Assembly (NCBI GenBank): GCA_937898165.1
Contig: CALDKO010000124.1
Span: 1 to 10,285 of the forward strand
From: an uncultured bacterium
GTDB lineage: Bacteria; Patescibacteriota; Minisyncoccia; Phycocordibacterales; UBA1006
Reading direction: 5' to 3'
Length of the DNA: 10,285 nucleotides
Within the stretch, counting starts at the first letter, position 1. The number at the start of each line of letters is the position of its first letter. This document shows, in pieces, positions 1 through 4,974 of the stretch. A program made the position numbers and the translations under genes. The notes below the pieces were generated by a model. The model saw nothing but the letters and a program-made list of their open reading frames with translations, made no database searches and was not told the DNA's origin.

Positions 1-20
1 ACACGACGCTCTTCCGATCT
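1..20. other. Illumina adapter remnant (not biological)
   Basis: The 20 bases ACACGACGCTCTTCCGATCT are identical to the 3' end of the Illumina TruSeq universal / read-1 primer. This is assembly contamination at a contig end. Position 21 is therefore the first genomic base, and anything appearing to cross position 20 should be ignored. Confidence 0.97.
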
Positions 21-68
21 CGTAAGAAGATTGTAACATTGGTAAAAGATTCATTTATGGATCAATAA
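21..68 (+). CDS. C-terminal stub of a truncated gene
   Basis: The frame from position 21 reads RKKIVTLVKDSFMDQ and then TAA (66-68). A perfect terminator hairpin begins at the stop codon itself. A gene end tight against a terminator is the usual arrangement in this window, so these 15 residues are probably the end of a real plus-strand gene cut off by the contig start. The stretch is too short to suggest a family. It could be chance, since a 16-codon open frame proves little without the terminator context. Confidence 0.45.
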   Translation, partial: RKKIVTLVKDSFMDQ

Positions 69-94
69 AAAAACCTATTTAAATAGGTTTTTTT
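67..94 (+). terminator. Rho-independent terminator, AT-rich perfect palindrome
   Basis: Positions 67-80 and 81-94 are exact reverse complements with a CCTA/TAGG core and flanking A and T runs. It overlaps the stop codon of the truncated gene and would end its transcript. Nothing downstream before about 150 suggests read-through into the Nudix gene. Confidence 0.8.
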
Positions 95-149
95 ATTTTA
101 CATATTGAGTAAATTACAGTATCTTTTAGTTATTACTCATAAATTGGAT

Positions 150-155
150 TATAAT
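150..155 (+). promoter_or_regulatory. -10 box of the Nudix gene, implying a leaderless mRNA
   Basis: TATAAT matches the bacterial -10 consensus exactly and ends 6 bases before the ATG at 162. Transcription starting about 7 bases after the box would begin at the A of the start codon. No convincing -35 is seen at the expected distance. The box lies downstream of the preceding terminator, as expected for an independent promoter. Confidence 0.55.
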
Positions 156-161
156 GTACAT

Positions 162-587
162 ATGGAAACAAATAATGAAATAACAAAGGTAGGTATTGGG
201 GTAATGGTTATTAAGGATGGAAAAGTGCTATTAGGGAAACGCAAAGGATCTCATGGGGCAGGGGAGTATGCTTTTACAGGAGGTCATTTGGAATATCTAG
301 AATCGTTTGAAGAATGTGCGAAACGGGAAACATTTGAAGAAACAGGGATTACTATTTGTAATGTTCGTTTTTTGTGTGTTATGAACTTGAAACAATATTT
401 ACCAAAACATTATGTTGATATTGGGTTGGTTGCTGATTGGGAAAGCGGTGATCCAGTGGCTATGGAACCAGAAAAGATAGAAGGGTGGGATTGGTATCAT
501 ATTGATGAGTTGCCAGAACCACTTTTTACCACGATTACTAATTATATAGAGGCTTATAAAACAAATAGAAATTATTGGGATGCATAG
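162..587 (+). CDS. Nudix hydrolase, NUDT15/MTH2-like nucleotide pyrophosphatase
   Basis: A 141-residue Nudix protein that probably hydrolyses (d)NTPs or damaged nucleotides to monophosphate plus pyrophosphate. The Nudix box GX5EX7REUXEEXGU is complete at residues 41-63 (G41, E47, R55-E56, E59-E60, G62-I63), so metal binding should be intact. The text LLGKRKGSHGAG before the box and MEPEKIEGWDW after it closely follow the human NUDT15/MTH2 pattern (LLGKRKGS.GAG, PGGHLE, EPEK.E.W.W). A longer reading starts at TTG 105. I chose ATG 162 because the extra 19 residues fall before the Nudix fold and the only good -10 box sits just upstream of 162. It stands alone between terminators, converges on the next gene, and ends with TAG. 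Substrate specificity cannot be read from sequence; sanitation of oxidised or modified nucleotides is inference. Confidence 0.9.
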   Translation: METNNEITKVGIGVMVIKDGKVLLGKRKGSHGAGEYAFTGGHLEYLESFEECAKRETFEETGITICNVRFLCVMNLKQYLPKHYVDIGLVADWESGDPVAMEPEKIEGWDWYHIDELPEPLFTTITNYIEAYKTNRNYWDA

Positions 588-597
588 TAATGTATAA

Positions 598-628
598 AAA
601 AAGACTCAAGTTTCCCTTGAGTCTTTTT
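598..628. terminator. Bidirectional terminator between convergent genes
   Basis: GACTCAAG (603-610) and CTTGAGTC (616-623) pair around a 5-base loop. The stem extends with A's on the left and T's on the right to 13 pairs. It follows the Nudix stop on the plus strand and directly abuts the end of the minus-strand gene at 630, so it probably serves both. Confidence 0.85.
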
Positions 629-629
629 G

Positions 630-1016
630 TTATTCTATTATTTCCCCAAAGAAACGATTACTGGGGGCCAAATTTCCTATTGGTTCATTGGTAAACCCCG
701 GACCTGTACTCTTTTTTAAATTATCAACCTCACCAGTTACTTGATTAATCCAACAATGTAAATATTTTTCACATTTTGGACATTTAATGTAGACGAGGCT
801 GGATATTTTTGCTTCCCTTAGGCATTTTTCCATAAGAATTTCATATGCAGAAGGTAGTGCATGTATTAATTCCTTTTTAGGTTTTTGCTTCTTTTTTCTG
901 GAAACTTCTTTAGATTCTCGAAGGATATCTTTTTGGTTTTTTCTGATTTCTCCGGTAATACCATTATTACAACACGGACATTTAAATTTCTGTGTAAGTT
1001 TATTTTCCTTTGCCAT
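630..1016 (-). CDS. Hypothetical protein with two CPxC-type cysteine pairs
   Basis: I do not recognise the family. The 128-residue product has a CPCC motif at residues 13-16 and a CPKC motif at 79-82, with further cysteines at 65 and 88. The two CxxC pairs are separated by a very basic, lysine-rich helical stretch (about residues 24-50). This looks like a split zinc ribbon in which both pairs would coordinate one metal ion, with the basic linker available for nucleic acid contact; that is inference from pattern alone. There is no signal peptide or membrane segment, so it should be cytoplasmic. The C-terminal third (about 95-128) is rich in Gly, Asn and Pro and probably poorly ordered. It is 48 bases downstream of the PQ-loop gene but has its own promoter-like sequence, so co-transcription is uncertain. 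Confidence 0.75.
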   Translation of the reverse strand: MAKENKLTQKFKCPCCNNGITGEIRKNQKDILRESKEVSRKKKQKPKKELIHALPSAYEILMEKCLREAKISSLVYIKCPKCEKYLHCWINQVTGEVDNLKKSTGPGFTNEPIGNLAPSNRFFGEIIE

Positions 1017-1025
1017 TTTTTTCTT

Positions 1026-1055
1026 TATCTAACCATTTTCACATAGTAAAGTCAA
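1026..1055 (-). promoter_or_regulatory. Possible promoter for the Cys-pair protein gene
   Basis: On the minus strand TTGACT (1055-1050) is followed after 18 bases by TAGATA (1031-1026), 9 bases before the ATG. The -35 is good and the -10 is poor (3 of 6). An alternative -10, TACTAT at 1048-1043, has no -35 and would give a leader of about 20 nt. Confidence 0.35.
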
Positions 1056-1064
1056 ATAATACAA

Positions 1065-1625
1065 TTATTGTTGTTTCCTCATAATGAACCAGGTCATCAT
1101 AGTATTAGTAATAATCATAGCAATACTGTGAAACATGGTTGCGATATTGTAAGCCTGCAGTGCGCCCAGAGCGAGAAAATGTCGCGCAGCATTCATGCTG
1201 TACAGAATTGGGTTTTCTGTTTCTGGGTGAATCCATGTTTTACGTAATGTTGGAATGAAACCTATAATATCAATAGTCACTACAATGATTACAGAAATAG
1301 TTGGATCGTTAGTTAATGCCCATGGAATCAACCCCAGCAGTGCAATAACCAGGAATACAGTGTCAGTTTTAGTTACATGCTTGAAACCGTTTTTTAATGA
1401 AAATAAAAAAATGATCAAGGTGAATATTTCTGATGCAGCTGTTGGGATTGCGCCCACTCCTGCACCTTTTGCAAGTTGTCCAAAAAAAGTTACTGCAGAA
1501 ACAATAGTCCACACAAACCATGTATACGCGTGGGGTTGTATTTTCCCCTTGATTACATCACGTAGGTAGGGGACATTACCAATAATAGCGAGACATGCCG
1601 CAATGATAGCCAAAGTTAATTTCAT
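1065..1625 (-). CDS. Seven-helix membrane protein with two PQ-loop-like repeats (SWEET-like architecture)
   Basis: This 186-residue protein is almost entirely hydrophobic. I count seven likely membrane helices, near residues 3-20, 35-50, 62-77, 87-104, 109-125, 143-160 and 163-181. A similar segment occurs twice, at the end of helix 1 (IGNVPYLRDV, residues 15-24) and at the end of helix 5 (IGFIPTLRKT, residues 121-130). Each copy is followed by a proline-containing turn (QPHAYTW and NPILYS). This matches the 3+1+3 layout of PQ-loop/SWEET proteins, in which two three-helix bundles each carry a conserved proline and are joined by a linker helix. SWEETs passively transport sugars; other PQ-loop proteins move amino acids or have unknown cargo, and nothing here identifies a substrate. 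It is shorter than plant SWEETs, with minimal loops. It lies downstream of the cyclophilin terminator and has its own -10 box. Confidence 0.75.
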   Translation of the reverse strand: MKLTLAIIAACLAIIGNVPYLRDVIKGKIQPHAYTWFVWTIVSAVTFFGQLAKGAGVGAIPTAASEIFTLIIFLFSLKNGFKHVTKTDTVFLVIALLGLIPWALTNDPTISVIIVVTIDIIGFIPTLRKTWIHPETENPILYSMNAARHFLALGALQAYNIATMFHSIAMIITNTMMTWFIMRKQQ

Positions 1626-1633
1626 AGATATAC

Positions 1634-1639
1634 AGTATA
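1634..1639 (-). promoter_or_regulatory. -10 box of the PQ-loop membrane protein gene
   Basis: On the minus strand TATACT (1639-1634) matches the consensus at five of six positions and ends 8 bases before the ATG. The expected start site falls 1-2 bases upstream of the initiation codon. No good -35 is visible, because the upstream region is occupied by the terminator hairpin of the cyclophilin gene. Confidence 0.5.
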
Positions 1640-1652
1640 CATGTATTATGAA

Positions 1653-1692
1653 AATAAATAAAAACCACCCAGCTGGGTGGTTTTTATTTATT
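1653..1692 (-). terminator. Terminator of the hpf-cyclophilin unit, perfect 20-bp palindrome
   Basis: Positions 1653-1672 and 1673-1692 are exact reverse complements with a CCACCCAG/CTGGGTGG core and flanking A/T runs. The cyclophilin stop codon (1690-1688) lies inside the outer arm. The hairpin is symmetrical, but only the minus-strand gene ends here. Confidence 0.88.
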
Positions 1693-2377
1693 CTAATGTT
1701 ATTTTTTTAATTGCAATATCTACTAACGGCTGGTCACCTTCGTTTGTTTTTGTATTTACGATTGCATCAACAACATCCATTCCTTTTATTACAGTTCCAA
1801 AAACAGTATGTTTTGGATTTAGAAAAGTATTATCTGCAACGTTAATAAAGAACTGTGAACCGTTTGTATCAGGACCGCTGTTTGCCATTGCAATGGTTCC
1901 ACGGATATTATTATTGGTTGGTTTTATTTCATCAGCAAATTGGTATCCTGGCCCACCGGTACCCCAACGATTATTCATAGAAAAAGGTTGTTTTGATAAT
2001 GGGTCTCCACCTTGGATCATGAATCCTGCAATAACACGATGGAATTTTGTTTCGTTATAGAAACCTTCACCTGCTAACTTGGTGAAATTGTTTACGGTGT
2101 TTGGGGTATTTGTATTATCTAATTTAATAACAATATCACCCATGGTTGTGGTAAGTGTAGCTGTCTGCATAATTTTTGTTTTCTCGCCGTTATTATTTTC
2201 TGGTAATGGTTGTTCAGATGTAGTAGCTGTTTGTAATGTAGGATCTATCACAAGAGGTGTTTGATCGGAATCAGTTGTGGTGTTTGTTCTGGTAATACCA
2301 ATTACAACTAATACACCAACAATAATTAATATTCCAATACTAATCCAGATATAATTTTTTGAAGATGATTCGTCCAT
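1688..2377 (-). CDS. Membrane-anchored cyclophilin-type peptidyl-prolyl cis-trans isomerase
   Basis: Catalyses cis/trans isomerisation of Xaa-Pro bonds during protein folding. Residues 1-8 are polar, 9-28 form one hydrophobic helix (signal anchor), 30-70 are a low-complexity Thr/Asn/Pro linker, and about 72-229 are the cyclophilin domain. The active-site signature FHRVIAGFMIQGGDP (112-126) holds the catalytic Arg114 and Gln122. GTIAMANSGPDTNGSQFFI (160-178) and NPKHTVFGTVIKGMDVVDAI (187-206) complete the binding groove. The position of the cyclosporin-contacting Trp of human CypA appears to be Phe (TFLNPKH), as in many bacterial forms. The anchor implies that the domain faces the cell exterior and helps fold exported proteins; this is inference. 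It starts 3 bases after the hibernation factor gene and presumably shares its mRNA. There is no Shine-Dalgarno before the ATG. Confidence 0.93.
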   Translation of the reverse strand: MDESSSKNYIWISIGILIIVGVLVVIGITRTNTTTDSDQTPLVIDPTLQTATTSEQPLPENNNGEKTKIMQTATLTTTMGDIVIKLDNTNTPNTVNNFTKLAGEGFYNETKFHRVIAGFMIQGGDPLSKQPFSMNNRWGTGGPGYQFADEIKPTNNNIRGTIAMANSGPDTNGSQFFINVADNTFLNPKHTVFGTVIKGMDVVDAIVNTKTNEGDQPLVDIAIKKITLE

Positions 2378-2380
2378 AGT

Positions 2381-2728
2381 TTATAATCGTAATAGTCTTT
2401 TAATCATACCGCGACCTCGTTTTAGTAATGTTCGATGTCGACTTTTTGATTCAGTAACTTGTTGAAATAGTTCATCTGATAGTGAATTAATAGCGGTGTA
2501 TAAATCTTCTGAAACAATGTTCGCAAAATATTCAGCTTTTGGTTCAATAATACGTCCTTCTGCTTTGAATATATCGCCCTGTTTATGATGGTCGGTTGTT
2601 TTTCCAATTTCTACCACAATTCGTGCACTTGGATCTAAAATCTTTTCGAATTTTTTAAATTCTGTATTAACGTGATCATGTAGTGCGTCAGTAAGATCGA
2701 TCCGTAACCCTGAAATATCAATGTGCAT
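2381..2728 (-). CDS. hpf: Ribosome hibernation promoting factor, short type (HPF/RaiA family)
   Basis: A 115-residue protein of the HPF/YfiA/RaiA family, which binds the 30S decoding region and inactivates ribosomes when growth slows. The N-terminal beta strand (IDISGLRIDLTDALHDHV, residues 3-20), the strand RIVVEIGKTT (36-45) and the region from IFKAEGRI through SEDLYTAINSLSDELFQQV (53-91) follow the family's beta-alpha-beta-beta-beta-alpha pattern. It lacks the C-terminal dimerisation domain of long HPF, so it should act like the short form. The tail (about 93-115) is strongly basic (KSRHRTLLKRGRGMIKRLLRL) and may contact rRNA. It is first in a two-gene unit with the cyclophilin and diverges from tuf. 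Two promoter-like sequences lie upstream. Assignment to HPF versus YfiA within the family is not certain. Confidence 0.9.
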   Translation of the reverse strand: MHIDISGLRIDLTDALHDHVNTEFKKFEKILDPSARIVVEIGKTTDHHKQGDIFKAEGRIIEPKAEYFANIVSEDLYTAINSLSDELFQQVTESKSRHRTLLKRGRGMIKRLLRL

Positions 2729-2736
2729 ATAATTTT

Positions 2737-2763
2737 TTGATAATGACTCGATATCTCTGTCAA
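2737..2763 (-). promoter_or_regulatory. Possible proximal hpf promoter
   Basis: On the minus strand there is a perfect TTGACA (2763-2758), then 15 bases, then TATCAA (2742-2737), ending 8 bases before the ATG. The spacing is short and the -10 is only partial. The TTGACA also lies in the loop of the pairing ATGACT (2769-2764)/AGTCAT (2749-2744), so it may be coincidental. If used, the mRNA would be nearly leaderless. Confidence 0.4.
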
Positions 2764-2810
2764 GTCATGATTACTACCGTTCAGCAAAGAGATTCATTCG
2801 GTACAACTAT

Positions 2811-2819
2811 AGTATATCA
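2811..2819 (-). promoter_or_regulatory. Possible distal hpf promoter, extended -10
   Basis: On the minus strand TGATATACT (2819-2811) is an extended -10 element, and the surrounding 12-mer ATATGATATACT is identical to that of the RNA gene promoter at 9892-9903. A TTGTCT lies 19 bases upstream. Transcription would start near 2804 and give a leader of about 75 nt with two small hairpins (TACCG/CGGTA and ATGACT/AGTCAT) before hpf. Confidence 0.5.
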
Positions 2820-2963
2820 TATCTATTTTTATAAAAGACAATCAGGGACATTAAAGGACATAGATAATATAAGCGTATTTCGGTAGTTTTTAGAGCTATT
2901 TTCTTGGATTATTTTTTATTCTAAATATGGCCACTATTTTATGGATGTTTAGTACGTAAACCC
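2820..2963. other. Central part of the hpf-tuf spacer, no gene seen
   Basis: This part of the 403-base divergent spacer is very AT-rich and has no open frame or terminator that I can support. It contains a short direct repeat GGGACAT/AGGACAT around 2845-2861 and presumably carries upstream promoter elements for the two divergent units. Confidence 0.5.
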
Positions 2964-2994
2964 TTGACAATTCAGCGTTTTTCATTAGTATAAC
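2964..2994 (+). promoter_or_regulatory. Promoter of the tuf-ribosomal protein operon
   Basis: A perfect TTGACA (2964-2969) is followed by overlapping -10 candidates: TAGTAT (2986-2991, 16-base spacer) and TATAAC (2989-2994, 19-base spacer). It is the only promoter-like sequence before tuf and would start transcription near 3000, leaving a leader of about 130 nt. Confidence 0.65.
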
Positions 2995-2999
2995 TTATG

Positions 3000-3131
3000 T
3001 TTATTAATTAATGGGGCACCTCGAAAAAGGGTCCTGTGGAATGCGTATAGACGATAGTATGCAACATGAATTCAGATATTTTTCTGAGATTCTCCGTAGT
3101 ATCGAGTACCTGTTCCCAAAACCAAAACTAT
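3000..3131 (+). promoter_or_regulatory. Structured leader of tuf mRNA
   Basis: The leader can form a hairpin of 7 pairs, TGCGTAT/GTATGCA with two wobbles (about 3041-3063), and a hairpin GAATTCAGA (3068-3076)/TCTGAGATTC (3083-3092) with one bulged G. A long-range pairing CTCGA (near 3020)/TCGAG (near 3104) would enclose both. It lacks a T run and a Shine-Dalgarno sequence. The ORF from ATG 3066 would add 22 residues to EF-Tu but runs through the second hairpin and is not needed by the protein. Regulatory function is inference. Confidence 0.45.
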
Positions 3132-4331
3132 ATGGCAGAAGCTTTTGATCGTTCAAAGCCACACGTAAACGTAGGTACTATTGGTCACGTTGACCACGGT
3201 AAGACTACTCTTACAGCGGCAATCTTGTCAGTGCTTGCACGACAGGGAAATGGATACGGTGCGGTTCTTAAAGGAATTGACGGTATCGATAAGGCTCCAG
3301 AAGAAAAAGCACGTGGAATTACCATTGCACTTTCTCACAACGAATACTGGACACCAGCTCGTCACTATGCACACATCGATGCACCAGGACATGCTGACTA
3401 CATCAAAAACATGATTACAGGTGCGGCTCAAATGGATGGTGCAATCATCGTGGTTGCAGCAACAGACGGAGCTATGCCACAAACTCGTGAACACGTATTG
3501 CTTGCAAAACAAGTAGGTGTTCCAAAAATCGTAGTATTTTTGAACAAGTGTGACATGGTTGATGATGCTGAAATGCTTGAACTCGTTGAAATGGAAATGC
3601 GAGAATTGTTAACTAAACAAGGATACGATGGAGACAACACTCCAATTATCCACGGTTCAGGATTGAAAGCTTTGGAATCAACATCAAATGATGATCCATG
3701 GGCTAAAAAAGTTCTTGAATTGGTTGAGGCTTTGGATACTTATATCCCAGAACCAAAACGTGAAGTTGATAAACCTTTCCTAATGCCTATCGAAGACGTG
3801 TTCTCAATTGAAGGACGTGGAACTGTAGTTACAGGAAAAATTGAACGAGGTATGGTTAAAGTTGGAGAAGAAGTTGAAATCGTAGGTTTGAAAGATACTG
3901 TTAAAACAACAGTAACTGGAATCGAAATGTTCAACAAACAATTACAAGAAGGAATGGCTGGAGACAACGCCGGAATCCTACTACGAGGTGTTAAAAAAGA
4001 CGACATCACACGTGGACAGGTTCTTGCAAAAACTGGATCAGTAACTCCACACAGTCAATTTGAATGTGAAGTATATATTCTTTCAAAAGAAGAAGGTGGA
4101 CGACACACACCATTCATGAATGGTTACAAACCTCAATTCTACATCCGAACTACTGACGTAACTGGAGATGTAACATTGGCAGATGGTGTTCAAATGGTTA
4201 TGCCAGGAGATACTGTTAAATTTAATGTAAAATTGCTTGCACCTATTGCTCTCGAAGACAATACTCGATTTGCGATTCGTGAAGGTGGTAAAACAGTCGG
4301 GGCAGGAGTGGTAACTAAAATTATCGCCTAA
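3132..4331 (+). CDS. tuf: Translation elongation factor Tu (EF-Tu)
   Basis: A 399-residue GTPase that delivers aminoacyl-tRNA to the ribosomal A site. All nucleotide-binding motifs are present: G1 GHVDHGKT (18-25), G2 RGITI (61-65), G3 DAPGH (83-87, with catalytic His87), G4 NKCD (138-141) and G5 GSGLKAL. Domains 2 and 3 follow (from about PFLMPIEDVFSIEGRGTVVTG onward), and the protein ends normally. Two small departures are visible: G3 is DAPGH rather than the E. coli DCPGH, and G5 reads GSGL where GSAL is usual. I start at ATG 3132 (MAEAFDRSKPHVNVGTIGH) because it gives the family's normal N-terminus; an in-frame ATG at 3066 would add a 22-residue extension unlike EF-Tu. It heads the ribosomal protein operon. 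fusA and rpsG are not adjacent. Confidence 0.98.
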   Translation: MAEAFDRSKPHVNVGTIGHVDHGKTTLTAAILSVLARQGNGYGAVLKGIDGIDKAPEEKARGITIALSHNEYWTPARHYAHIDAPGHADYIKNMITGAAQMDGAIIVVAATDGAMPQTREHVLLAKQVGVPKIVVFLNKCDMVDDAEMLELVEMEMRELLTKQGYDGDNTPIIHGSGLKALESTSNDDPWAKKVLELVEALDTYIPEPKREVDKPFLMPIEDVFSIEGRGTVVTGKIERGMVKVGEEVEIVGLKDTVKTTVTGIEMFNKQLQEGMAGDNAGILLRGVKKDDITRGQVLAKTGSVTPHSQFECEVYILSKEEGGRHTPFMNGYKPQFYIRTTDVTGDVTLADGVQMVMPGDTVKFNVKLLAPIALEDNTRFAIREGGKTVGAGVVTKIIA

Positions 4332-4343
4332 TCTTGCAGTTTC

Positions 4344-4369
4344 ACGACATCTTAATTATGAGTTGTCGT
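4344..4369 (+). promoter_or_regulatory. Small stem-loop between tuf and rpsJ
   Basis: ACGACA (4344-4349) pairs with TGTCGT (4364-4369), and CT/AG add two inner pairs beyond one mismatch. There is no T run, so it is not a rho-independent terminator. It could be a processing or stability element in the tuf-rpsJ mRNA; it could also be chance. Confidence 0.35.
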
Positions 4370-4385
4370 AAATTGTTCCCTTGAT

Positions 4386-4718
4386 ATGACTACTACTGAT
4401 AAAAAAACAGGGGAAGCGATTCTGCGGATTCGCGTTCGTGCGTATGAAAACAAAGTGTTAGATGCATCAGTAAAATTAATTATTGAAACTGCAAATCGAC
4501 ACGAAGCAGCCATTCGTGGACCCGTACCGCTTCCTAACGAAATTCGAAAGTACACAGTCAATCGTTCTACATTCGTCCATAAAGACGCTCGTGAACAATT
4601 TGAAATTCGTGTACATAAACGTTTGATTGATATCATCAATCCAGCACCAAAATTGATTGAAGCATTAACATCTCTTTCACTTCCGTCAGGAGTAGAAATC
4701 GATGTAAAAATGATGTAA
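4386..4718 (+). CDS. rpsJ: Small ribosomal subunit protein uS10
   Basis: A 110-residue uS10 (S10/NusE), a component of the 30S head that also partners NusB in antitermination. The core ILRIRVRAYENKVLDASVKL (12-31) followed by GPVPLPNEIRKYTV and HKDAREQFEIRVHKRLIDI matches the family throughout, and the C-terminus GVEIDVKMM is typical. The first ten or so residues (MTTTDKKTGE) are slightly longer than in E. coli. It is 54 bases after tuf, with no Shine-Dalgarno before the ATG. It is separated from rplC by an unusually long, structured spacer, although these genes are normally tightly linked in the S10 operon. Confidence 0.97.
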   Translation: MTTTDKKTGEAILRIRVRAYENKVLDASVKLIIETANRHEAAIRGPVPLPNEIRKYTVNRSTFVHKDAREQFEIRVHKRLIDIINPAPKLIEALTSLSLPSGVEIDVKMM

Positions 4719-4732
4719 TCAATTGGCGCACG

Positions 4733-4838
4733 TCCAGGCGTCGCCCGGAGATCAGAATTTTTCTATCAACAATATACAAGTCGAGACCTTGTATATTAGC
4801 GAGATGATTAATTCTGATTTCTCTTGTGACGCCTTGGA
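4733..4838 (+). ncRNA. Nested three-stem RNA element between rpsJ and rplC
   Basis: Three inverted repeats nest inside each other. The outer stem pairs 4733-4742 (TCCAGGCGTC) with 4828-4838 (GACGCCTTGGA): 10 pairs with one bulged U. The middle stem pairs 4747-4759 with 4810-4822: 13 pairs including two G-U, with a perfect 9-bp core ATCAGAATT/AATTCTGAT. The apical stem pairs 4771-4780 (AATATACAAG) with 4788-4797 (CTTGTATATT): 10 perfect pairs with a 7-nt loop. About 33 pairs in 106 nt is far beyond chance for a spacer. No T run follows, so it is not a simple terminator. It is probably a cis element in the operon mRNA (a ribosomal protein binding site or RNase III-type processing site); a short independent RNA is possible. 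Confidence 0.75.
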
Positions 4839-4861
4839 ACTTATTAACAACAGTTCGTGTT

Positions 4862-4867
4862 TATAAT
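4862..4867 (+). promoter_or_regulatory. Possible internal -10 box before rplC
   Basis: A perfect TATAAT lies 24 bases after the nested RNA element. No -35 is present at 16-18 bases, and the upstream TG is one base too far away for a standard extended -10. If active it would start a transcript near 4874 with a leader of about 100 nt on rplC. In AT-rich DNA this may be chance. Confidence 0.3.
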
Positions 4868-4879
4868 ATTTATTACTAT

Positions 4880-4940
4880 AAACCGCCGGACTACCTCATG
4901 TTTCTTAGGTGAAGGCACCTGACAAACCGCTGAACTAACT
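4880..4940 (+). promoter_or_regulatory. Near-direct 17-nt repeat flanking a switchable hairpin in the rplC leader
   Basis: AAACCGCCGGACTACCT (4880-4896) and AAACCGCTGAACTAACT (4924-4940) agree at 14 of 17 positions. Between them AGGTG (4907-4911) pairs with CACCT (4916-4920) around AAGG, extended outward to 4905/4922. The same AGGT can instead pair with ACCT at 4893-4896 inside the first repeat copy, so the two hairpins are mutually exclusive. This suggests a protein-binding or regulatory leader segment for rplC; function is inference. Confidence 0.4.
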
Positions 4941-4974
4941 ATTGTTTTTCATTTTTGAAAAACTTTGTTTAACT

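Noticed and set aside
105..161. TTG start giving 19 more residues on the Nudix protein.
   Set aside because: The additional segment contains the only good -10 box, is not part of the Nudix fold, and starts only 10 bases after a terminator.
1255..2264. Plus-strand open frames opposite the PQ-loop and cyclophilin genes.
   Set aside because: The minus-strand genes have clear family or membrane features; the plus frames are shadows with atypical composition.
3066..3131. Upstream in-frame ATG that would extend EF-Tu by 22 residues.
   Set aside because: EF-Tu begins normally at 3132; the extension lies in a folded leader and resembles no EF-Tu N-terminus.
3228..4009. Several antisense open frames opposite tuf.
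   Set aside because: They are Ser/Thr/Cys-rich shadows of the codon bias of tuf, with no family resemblance or promoters.
4733..4838. Inverted repeats read as the ends of a small mobile element (MITE).
   Set aside because: No target-site duplication is visible at the borders, and the three nested stems are better explained as RNA structure.
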